From Methanosarcinales archaeon (GTDB taxonomy: Archaea; Halobacteriota; Methanosarcinia; Methanosarcinales; Methanocomedenaceae): 5,313 nt of DNA. The first letter of the stretch is position 1, and each line of letters opens with the position of its first letter. Under the pieces are notes generated by a model, which did no database searches, was not told the DNA's origin, and saw only the letters and a list, made by a program, of their open reading frames with translations. Made by a program: the position numbers and the translations under genes. Below, in pieces: positions 1 through 4,871 of this stretch. The stretch spans positions 2,225 through 7,537 of the forward strand of contig DUIM01000009.1 in assembly GCA_013330355.1 (NCBI GenBank). Reading direction: 5' to 3'.

Positions 1-899
1 TTATAGCTCCGTTTATGCCCCACCTGGCAGAATCTATCTACCAGAACCTGGTGCACAACCTTGACCCGGACAGCCCTGAGTCAATACATATGTGTGACTG
101 GCCCGAAGTGGAGGATGCACTGGTGGATATTGAACTTGAAAAGCAGATGGATACTGTGCGTAATATGGTAGAGGCAGCATCCAATGCCAGGCAAAAGGTT
201 AAGCGTAAGCTCAGGTGGCCGGTGCGCAAAATTGTGCTATCCCCCGAAAATGAGCAGGTAGTACAGGCTGTGGAAACCTTAATGTCTGTATTACTGGAGC
301 AAACCAACAGCAAAGAAATAGTGATCCTTGGTAGCGATGAGACCTGGGACGAACTGGGACTGGAAGCTGTGCCACAGCCAAAGGCCATTGGCCCGGCATT
401 TAAGGGCGATGCGGGTAAGGTCATTGCAGCCATTAGTTCAGCCGATGTCATATCAATGCGGGAGAAAATCGTGGATTCCGGAATGTATGAGTTGGAAATA
501 GCAGGGGAAATTGTTACTATAACATCCGGGATGGTCCGGTTCAATGAGACCATACCCGAACATATTGCATCTGCCGAATTCTCCGGCGGTCTTGTGTACG
601 TGGATGCCATGCTGACAACGGAGACCGAATCAGAAGGATATTCCCGCGAGGTTATCAGGCGGCTGCAGGATATGCGAAAGGAACTTGACCTGGATGTAGA
701 AGAAAGGATCAAGGCTGTCGTGCTGATAAAAGATGAGCGGATACTGGACCTTGTCCTGGACTGGGAGTCGCATATTGCCGATGAGGTCAGGACAAAACTG
801 CTTGTCATTGGCATGGATGTTGAGCCCGAAGGTGACCTGGTCAAGGAATGGGATGTTGAAGGCACAGGCATGAAGATGAGCATTTCAAAGATATCATGA
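1..899 (+). CDS. ileS: Isoleucine--tRNA ligase, C-terminal part (5' end outside window)
   Basis: Cytoplasmic enzyme that charges tRNA-Ile with isoleucine. Only the last 298 complete codons are present. The frame is open to the left edge, and the first ATG (15) is internal because the residues before it (IAPF) continue the family motif APFMPHLAESIYQNL of the anticodon-binding domain. Next come SIHMCDWPEVED and the helix SNARQKVKRKLRWPVRKIV, typical of archaeal/eukaryotic-type IleRS where the anticodon-binding helical bundle passes into the C-terminal extension. The remaining ~200 residues fit that extension: alternating strands and a charged helix near EVIRRLQDMRKELDLDVEERI. The catalytic HIGH and KMSKS motifs would lie upstream and cannot be checked. 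The stop codon overlaps the next start as ATGA, so ileS and mptE are probably translationally coupled. No frameshift is seen. The family assignment is by recognition of these motifs. Confidence 0.95.
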   Translation, partial: IAPFMPHLAESIYQNLVHNLDPDSPESIHMCDWPEVEDALVDIELEKQMDTVRNMVEAASNARQKVKRKLRWPVRKIVLSPENEQVVQAVETLMSVLLEQTNSKEIVILGSDETWDELGLEAVPQPKAIGPAFKGDAGKVIAAISSADVISMREKIVDSGMYELEIAGEIVTITSGMVRFNETIPEHIASAEFSGGLVYVDAMLTTETESEGYSREVIRRLQDMRKELDLDVEERIKAVVLIKDERILDLVLDWESHIADEVRTKLLVIGMDVEPEGDLVKEWDVEGTGMKMSISKIS

Positions 900-1612
900 G
901 ATTTGAAGACTGGGAGCCGCTATACCTGGAAATAATCAGGGATATGGGTTATGACCGTGTCAAGGATGAAGAATCTGCCAGGGTGTTGTCCGGAATTATT
1001 TCAGGTATGCCTTCTTCCCGGAAAACATCCATCCTGAGGCTCGAAGCACTGGTCAGGGACAGGGACGTGCTTGTATGTGGCAATGCACCTACTTTGGAAG
1101 CTGAACTGGAAGAGGTCCAACCTGAAGATTTTTGTGTAATTGCTGCCGATGGTGCTGCTGCCGTGCTTATGGATAAGGGTATCGTGCCCCATATTATTGT
1201 GACTGACCTGGACGGGGACGTGGAAGCAGAGATCAAGGCCAGCCAGGCGGGAGCAGTAATGGTGGTCCATGGTCACGGAGACAATATTCCGGTTATAAGG
1301 TCAATAGTCCCCGGACTTTGCAATGTGCTGGGGTCCACCCAGGCCGTACCCCTGGCTAATGTTCATAACTTTGGCGGGTTTACTGACGGGGACCGGTGTG
1401 TCTTTTTGGCACGGGAACTGGGGGCGTCTGCCATAGTACTTATCGGATTTGATTTTTCCGACCCTCATGTAAACGCCACTAAAAGGAAAAAGCTGGAGTG
1501 GGCACGTAAATTAATTGATATCGTCCTGGAGTGTAAAGCAGGAGCAGTGGGGGAAGGAATAGGAGCAGCAGGTGCAGCAGGAGATAGGGGCTTAAAATCA
1601 CAACCGATTTAA
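896..1612 (+). CDS. mptE: 6-hydroxymethyl-7,8-dihydropterin pyrophosphokinase, MptE type
   Basis: Archaeal enzyme (DUF115/COG1634 family, characterised as MptE in Methanocaldococcus) that transfers diphosphate from ATP to 6-hydroxymethyl-7,8-dihydropterin, a step in tetrahydromethanopterin synthesis; unrelated to bacterial FolK. The protein is 238 aa, near the usual family size. Visible family motifs are GNAPTL (62-67), AADGA (83-87), the acidic TDLDGD (103-108), HGHGDN (125-130), NFGGFTDGDR (158-167) and IGFDF (183-187), followed by the KRKKLEWARKLI helix. The start overlaps the ileS stop (ATGA). I see no strong Shine-Dalgarno, which fits coupled translation. The last ~25 residues are a Gly/Ala-rich low-complexity tail (GAVGEGIGAAGAAGDRG) encoded by repeated GGAGCAG-like DNA, probably dispensable. 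A degraded copy of residues ~104-170 plus this tail lies at 3639-3910. The family call is firm; the exact substrate is inferred from the family. Confidence 0.92.
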   Translation: MRFEDWEPLYLEIIRDMGYDRVKDEESARVLSGIISGMPSSRKTSILRLEALVRDRDVLVCGNAPTLEAELEEVQPEDFCVIAADGAAAVLMDKGIVPHIIVTDLDGDVEAEIKASQAGAVMVVHGHGDNIPVIRSIVPGLCNVLGSTQAVPLANVHNFGGFTDGDRCVFLARELGASAIVLIGFDFSDPHVNATKRKKLEWARKLIDIVLECKAGAVGEGIGAAGAAGDRGLKSQPI

Positions 1613-1633
1613 GCATACAGAGGTTGTCCAACA
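1205..1633 (+). repeat. Parent copy of a partial duplication (mptE 3' half and flank)
   Basis: From GACCTGGACGGGG at 1205, inside the TDLDGD codons, to TCCAACA just past the mptE stop, this segment has a second copy at 3639-3911. Shared blocks are 1205-1405 with 3639-3840, and 1567-1616 with 3852-3900. The last block includes the stretch CACAACCGATTTAAGCAT, identical in both copies. The second copy lacks about 160 bp of the parent between these blocks. The two copies lie about 2.4 kb apart in direct orientation and bracket the S-layer-type gene. Confidence 0.88.
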
Positions 1634-1726
1634 ATTACTGTCAGTAATAAATATCGTGCTTTTTTTCGATTTAAAGCTCCAATTCGTCTCTTTTTTCATT
1701 GGATTTTGAATTACCGGACAGCCTCT
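1619..1726. mobile_element. Possible MITE or IS remnant with imperfect terminal inverted repeats
   Basis: The left end AGAGGTTGTCCAACAATT (1619-1636) matches the reverse complement of the right end AATTACCGGACAGCCTCT (1709-1726) at 14 of 18 positions, counted by eye. The outer part AGAGG(T/C)TGTCC resembles the type of end seen on many insertion sequences. The enclosed 108 bp are AT-rich and non-coding and contain two T-runs. The trinucleotide ATA flanks both sides (1615-1617 and 1727-1729) and could be a target duplication, but it is too short to be convincing. It could instead be a terminator hairpin region. Confidence 0.45.
1659..1697 (+). terminator. Oligo-T tracts downstream of mptE
   Basis: There are two T-runs on the coding strand, seven T at 1660-1666 and six T at 1691-1696, 48 and 79 bases after the mptE stop. 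Archaeal RNA polymerase can terminate at such U-rich stretches without a strong hairpin, so they may end the ileS-mptE transcript. They lie inside the inverted-repeat element, so if that element is mobile, the terminator arrived with it. Confidence 0.45.
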
Positions 1727-1759
1727 ATAGGGATATATGGATGTTGGCAAAAAGAATGA

Positions 1760-1830
1760 TGATTTATTTACATCAGTAGATGATTATTTACATTAATAGA
1801 TGATTATTTATGTCAGTAGATGATTAGTTA
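1760..1830. repeat. 20-bp tandem repeat, about 3.5 copies
   Basis: The units are 1760-1780 (21 bp, one extra T), TGATTATTTACATTAATAGA (1781-1800), TGATTATTTATGTCAGTAGA (1801-1820) and a partial TGATTAGTTA (1821-1830). The consensus is TGATTATTTAcatcaGTAGA. The array ends 25 bases before the S-layer-type start codon, so it lies in the promoter or 5' untranslated region of that gene. Each unit contains an AT-rich TTATTTA core that might act as a weak TATA-like element; that role is speculative. Confidence 0.8.
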
Positions 1831-1840
1831 GAATAATTAC

Positions 1841-1845
1841 AAGGT
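1841..1845 (+). promoter_or_regulatory. Weak ribosome binding site for the S-layer-type gene
   Basis: AAGGT lies 10 bases before the ATG at 1856 and is partly complementary to the 3' end of archaeal 16S rRNA. It supports the ATG that opens the signal peptide; no competing upstream in-frame start is needed. The match is short, so the call is tentative. Confidence 0.4.
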
Positions 1846-1855
1846 TATGGTATAA

Positions 1856-3694
1856 ATGAATAGGTTAAGGAATTTTATATTCGGATTATTGTTTATCGGT
1901 TTGATAATAAGTACTGTGCAGGCAGCACCACCTGATGTCACTACATCTGAGAAAACTATTACCGTGCATCCTGCCACCTACTACTCAGGCAACCGCATCT
2001 GGGATGAAGACGCCAATCTATCCACCAACTACACTTGGAACCCCCAGAGTTTCAGTGGCTTCTACTACGACCTTGACACTGACGAAGGCAGCGAGACCCT
2101 GACCATTAAGGATATTGATAGGTCACTGGGCGATGGTGACATCATATACGAAACAAAACCCATACTTGTCGAATTTGAAAATAGCCGTTGGGGCAACTAT
2201 TATGTTATAGGTTTTATGGCAGACCGTTACTTTGCAGGTTATAATGATACCGACTTTGCCTCATCGGATGACAACCTTTTGTCAGAAGAAAAACTCAGTA
2301 AAGTACTGACAGATGATGATAAGAAAGTCAGGCTAAATTCAGGCTCAGTACTCGAACTGGAAGATGGCTATGAATTCAAGATAACAGAATTCAGCTCCGA
2401 TGGAGAAACCATAATGGTTGGACTATTCAAAGATGGTAGAAAAGTCGATGAAACTGTAGTAAACGAAGGTGATAACTTTGTTTATGAAAAAGACCTGGGT
2501 GGAGCCAATGATATGCCCATAATTGCCATCTATATTGATAATGTGTTCATAGGAAGCGAGACCAGCTCTGTGAACATTGAGGGCATCTTCCAGATATCGG
2601 ATGAATATATCAATGTTGAACGGGGTGATGATTTCGGCCAGATGACAGTAAAAACAGTTAATGAAAATAAAATTACCATGGAAAATGAGGATGATGTAGA
2701 CCTTGGTGAGGGTGATGATTTCAAACTAATGGCTAAGATCAATATCATAGTGGCTGATTCAAGTACACTGCGGTTCGCACCCTATGTTAGTATGTCAAAA
2801 CACGGCACCTATGAACTAAGGGGTACGGTAACAGAGGAAAGCACATTCGAGTGGACGCCCTTCAACTTTGAAGGTCTGCTCTATGATATCGATACCGGAG
2901 AAGGCTATGAGATATTATGCATCAAAAGAGATAGCTCTGTCGACCGGTCAATAGGGGAAAATAATCTATCATACACGACAAGCCCAATCTCAAATAACTT
3001 CGAACATAACAGTGACGGATGGAATACATTCCAGTCCATAGAGTTCATTGGAGATACCTATTTTGCAGGCTACAAGTCCAATTCATTTGTTTCCAGCGAC
3101 AGGAGCCTCATCAAGGAAGGCAAGCTTTCCAGGATACTTATCGACGAGGATAAAAAACATAATATGCACATCGGTAAATCGCTCATCCTGGAGGAAGGAT
3201 ACAGCCTCAGGATCGATGAGATCAGCCTTGACGGTGATTCGTTAATGCTTGCCCTCCTGAAGGACGGGGAGGTAATTTTCACTGATATCGTCAGTGAAGG
3301 GGACACCTACATCTATGAGGTAGATCTGAATGGGACCGATATACCTATTATCGTAGCTCATTTTAACAAAGTATCCAGGGGCAGGAAAACGAATTCCATG
3401 TTCATAGACGGTCTATTCCAGATATCTGATAGTTTTACCACAGTAGAAAAAGGGGATACCTATGGTATCATGGAAATAACATCATTTTCTTCATCTTCAA
3501 TTGTATTGAAAAACAAGGATAGTTTCAGTCTCGTCAGAGGTGATACCGTAAACATAACGGGTGATATCAAGTTCAAGGTAGCTGATGCAAGCGATGTTCG
3601 TTTCTACCCATTCCTGGAGATCTCACATTACTCTGACAGACCTGGACGGGGGATGCTGAAGCAGAGATTAAGGCCAGCCGGATGGGGGCAGTAA
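1856..3694 (+). CDS. S-layer-type protein with two tandem DUF1608 domains, 3' end replaced
   Basis: A secreted surface protein, 612 aa. Residues 1-23 form a signal peptide: basic start MNRLRN, hydrophobic core FIFGLLFIGLIIST, likely cleavage after VQA. Two homologous domains follow, about 45-312 and 319-590. They share FxGFYYDLDTDEG / FEGLLYDIDTGEG, YFAGY, GYEFKITEFSSDG / GYSLRIDEISLDG, DGLFQISD-type strands and a closing RFAPYVSM / RFYPFLEIS. This tandem architecture matches S-layer tile proteins of Methanosarcinales such as MA0829. Six NxS/T sequons (54, 58, 130, 370, 492, 566) and abundant Asp/Glu fit a glycosylated outer surface. Related proteins continue with a charged tether and a C-terminal membrane helix. 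Here the second domain is followed only by ~18 residues (RPGRGMLKQRLRPAGWGQ) read from duplicated mptE DNA in the wrong frame. The protein should therefore be unanchored, or the gene is a 3'-truncated pseudogene. Both domains are intact and free of stops. Confidence 0.88.
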   Translation: MNRLRNFIFGLLFIGLIISTVQAAPPDVTTSEKTITVHPATYYSGNRIWDEDANLSTNYTWNPQSFSGFYYDLDTDEGSETLTIKDIDRSLGDGDIIYETKPILVEFENSRWGNYYVIGFMADRYFAGYNDTDFASSDDNLLSEEKLSKVLTDDDKKVRLNSGSVLELEDGYEFKITEFSSDGETIMVGLFKDGRKVDETVVNEGDNFVYEKDLGGANDMPIIAIYIDNVFIGSETSSVNIEGIFQISDEYINVERGDDFGQMTVKTVNENKITMENEDDVDLGEGDDFKLMAKINIIVADSSTLRFAPYVSMSKHGTYELRGTVTEESTFEWTPFNFEGLLYDIDTGEGYEILCIKRDSSVDRSIGENNLSYTTSPISNNFEHNSDGWNTFQSIEFIGDTYFAGYKSNSFVSSDRSLIKEGKLSRILIDEDKKHNMHIGKSLILEEGYSLRIDEISLDGDSLMLALLKDGEVIFTDIVSEGDTYIYEVDLNGTDIPIIVAHFNKVSRGRKTNSMFIDGLFQISDSFTTVEKGDTYGIMEITSFSSSSIVLKNKDSFSLVRGDTVNITGDIKFKVADASDVRFYPFLEISHYSDRPGRGMLKQRLRPAGWGQ

Positions 3695-3879
3695 TGGTTG
3701 TCCATGTTCACGTAGACAATATACCGATTATAAATTCAATAGTCCCCAAAATTTTCAATGTGTTTGGGTCCACCCTGGCCGTACCCCTGGCTAATGTTCA
3801 CAACTTTGGCGGGTTTACTGACGGGGACCAATGTGTCTTTCCGGAGGGGAAAGCAGGAGCAGCAAGAGATCGGGTCTGA
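3639..3879 (+). pseudogene. Degraded partial copy of mptE
   Basis: DNA and protein match mptE from the TDLDGD codons onward. In the frame from 3682, and from slightly upstream, 60 aligned residues differ at 12 positions from mptE 111-170 (about 80% identity by eye), including VPLANVHNFGGFTDGD. An extra base near 3646-3652 puts the start of the copy out of frame with the rest. The conserved HGHGDN has become HVHVDN, losing both glycines. The segment encoding LARELG through the KLEWARKLI helix is missing (~160 bp, in one or two deletions), and the frame ends early at TGA (3877-3879). There is no N-terminal half and no ribosome binding site before ATG 3682. It cannot make a working enzyme. Its first part overlaps the 3' end of the S-layer-type ORF. 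Confidence 0.88.
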
Positions 3880-3911
3880 AATCACAACCGATTTAAGCAT
3901 ATAGTCCAACA
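3639..3911 (+). repeat. Second copy of the mptE 3'-half duplication
   Basis: Direct repeat of the mptE 3' half and flank. It starts at the junction with the second S-layer domain and ends at TCCAACA, next to the trmJ ribosome binding site. The final block CACAACCGATTTAAGCAT is identical to the parent. After it, the parent reads ACAGAGGTTGTCCAACA while this copy reads ATAGTCCAACA, six bases shorter. Confidence 0.85.
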
Positions 3912-3916
3912 GGAAG
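3911..3916 (+). promoter_or_regulatory. Ribosome binding site for trmJ
   Basis: AGGAAG lies three bases before the ATG at 3920. The spacing is short, but no better in-frame ATG or GTG exists before the conserved IRVVLVEP strand, so 3920 is the best start. The site lies just past the end of the duplicated mptE flank, which suggests it belongs to the old mptE-trmJ junction. Confidence 0.5.
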
Positions 3917-3919
3917 ACC

Positions 3920-4633
3920 ATGGTCGATGGTGGTCTGGATATACGTGTGGTACTGGTAGAACCACTTTACGGGGGCAATGTGGGTTCCACGGCCCGTGTT
4001 ATGAAGAATTTCGGTTTTTCAGACCTAGCACTGGTCAATCCATGTGAACTGGGAGGTGAAGCCAGGGCTTTTGCAATGCATGCCAGGGAGATAATGGAGA
4101 ATGCTTCTCTACATTCAAGCATAACAGAAGCAGTAGCCGGTTCAAATCTGGTGATAGCTGCAACAGGGAATCCGGGCGTGAGAGTTGAAAAGCACATAAG
4201 GATGCCGCCCTATTCTCCGAAATCTGTCAAGCAGTTGCTTACAGGAAAATGCGCTTCTGTCTCCATTCTGTTCGGACGTGAGGATAAGGGTTTGAGCAAT
4301 GATGAACTGAAGCTATGCGATATAATTATGAGCATTCCTATCAGTCCTGATTATTCCAGTATGAACCTGTCCCATGCAGTGGCTGTAGTACTTTATGAAC
4401 TAAGCGATCTGGAGGCAGGCAGCATTAAACTTGCCCAGCATTTGGACCTGGACCTGATGTATGGTCATATTACTGAACTGCTGGGAGAAATTGATTATCC
4501 TGTACACAAGAAGGATAAGACTATTTTGATGATACACAGGATATTGGGCCGTGCAAGATTAACATCCAGGGAGGTACAGACTATACGGGGCCTTATCAGG
4601 CGGATTCAATATCGGTTAAAGAATCTGGAATGA
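3920..4633 (+). CDS. trmJ: tRNA 2'-O-methyltransferase, SPOUT (TrmJ) family
   Basis: A 237-aa cytoplasmic enzyme of the SpoU/TrmH-like SPOUT class. Archaeal TrmJ methylates the 2'-OH of cytidine 32 in the tRNA anticodon loop using S-adenosylmethionine. All three SPOUT motifs are visible: motif 1 EPLYGGNVGSTARVMKNFG (14-32, with Asn20 and catalytic-type Arg26), motif 2 LFGREDKGL (117-125) and motif 3 SMNLSHAVAVVLYEL (147-161), the last forming the trefoil-knot cofactor site. The C-terminal ~70 residues are a basic helical region (KKDKTILMIHRILGRARL and TIRGLIRRIQYRL) typical of the TrmJ extension involved in dimer or tRNA contact. The gene is full length and undamaged. It probably once followed mptE directly and is now separated from it by the S-layer insertion, so it needs readthrough or its own promoter. 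The exact target nucleotide is inferred from the family. Confidence 0.9.
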   Translation: MVDGGLDIRVVLVEPLYGGNVGSTARVMKNFGFSDLALVNPCELGGEARAFAMHAREIMENASLHSSITEAVAGSNLVIAATGNPGVRVEKHIRMPPYSPKSVKQLLTGKCASVSILFGREDKGLSNDELKLCDIIMSIPISPDYSSMNLSHAVAVVLYELSDLEAGSIKLAQHLDLDLMYGHITELLGEIDYPVHKKDKTILMIHRILGRARLTSREVQTIRGLIRRIQYRLKNLE

Positions 4634-4863
4634 TTGATAGGACTTATGCATTTATAAAAATATTTTCTAAAAATAGATATGTATCAATATTATTACTTGC
4701 TGTTACTGTATTAACCTTTATTGGGGTTAATGTGAGGGGAGAGAAGTGTGGGCGAAATAGTGTGAAAATTCTTGATTATTTGGTTATTTGGATACAAGAG
4801 ATATGTGGGATATGCAAGTTAGACAGGTGTGGAATAAACTATTATAGTTTAAAATTCTATTAG
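4630..4863 (+). CDS. Doubtful small membrane protein ORF
   Basis: A 77-codon ORF starting in an ATGA overlap with the trmJ stop, the same arrangement as ileS-mptE. I recognise no family. The only visible feature is one hydrophobic stretch, residues ~18-36 (VSILLLAVTVLTFIGVNV), after a short basic N-terminus, so it could be a single-pass membrane peptide or have an uncleaved signal anchor. The C-terminal half has four cysteines (40, 59, 62, 67) without a recognisable metal-binding spacing. Base composition changes abruptly to AT-rich at its start, and AT-rich DNA can hold such an ORF by chance only if stops are few, which gives slight support. The 3' end contains a palindrome. It may be a real coupled gene, a decayed remnant or chance. 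Confidence 0.3.
   Translation: MIDRTYAFIKIFSKNRYVSILLLAVTVLTFIGVNVRGEKCGRNSVKILDYLVIWIQEICGICKLDRCGINYYSLKFY
4835..4851. promoter_or_regulatory. Perfect 17-bp palindrome before the acylphosphatase-domain gene
   Basis: TAAACTAT-T-ATAGTTTA has 8-bp arms around a single central base. It ends 20 bases before the ATG at 4872 and overlaps the end of the doubtful 77-codon ORF. The one-base loop rules out a normal RNA hairpin with full arms. A protein-binding operator, or an AT-rich promoter element overlapping a TATA-like box, fits better. The function is inferred from shape and position only. Confidence 0.5.
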
Positions 4864-4866
4864 GAT
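4862..4866 (+). promoter_or_regulatory. Weak ribosome binding site for the acylphosphatase-domain gene
   Basis: AGGAT lies five bases before the ATG at 4872. It is a short partial match, but with suitable spacing. It supports this start, which is also where homology to the acylphosphatase fold begins. Confidence 0.4.
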
Positions 4867-4871
4867 TTATT

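Noticed and set aside
38..883. 281-codon open frame on the - strand opposite ileS
   Set aside because: It mirrors the ileS coding region, is Ser/Thr-rich without any recognisable domain, and has no signal of its own. The + strand protein is clearly IleRS.
949..1276. Two - strand open frames (949-1236 and 1001-1276) opposite mptE
   Set aside because: Both are shadows of the strongly supported mptE coding region with low-complexity, unrecognisable translations.
1731..1740. GGATATATGG as the TATA box of the S-layer-type gene
   Set aside because: It is TATA-like but about 120 bases from the start codon, in generally AT-rich DNA with several similar motifs. It cannot be singled out without transcript data.
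1760..1830. CRISPR array
   Set aside because: The 20-bp units are directly adjacent, with no unique spacers between them, so this is a simple tandem repeat.
3048..3306. Out-of-frame + strand (3048-3245) and - strand (3070-3306) open frames inside the S-layer-type gene
   Set aside because: The S-layer frame is supported by domain homology between its two halves across this region. The alternative translations show nothing recognisable.
3682..3879. Independent 65-aa gene
   Set aside because: The translation is a fragment of MptE lacking the N-terminal half, key glycines and the C-terminal helix, with no ribosome binding site. It is better described as a pseudogene.
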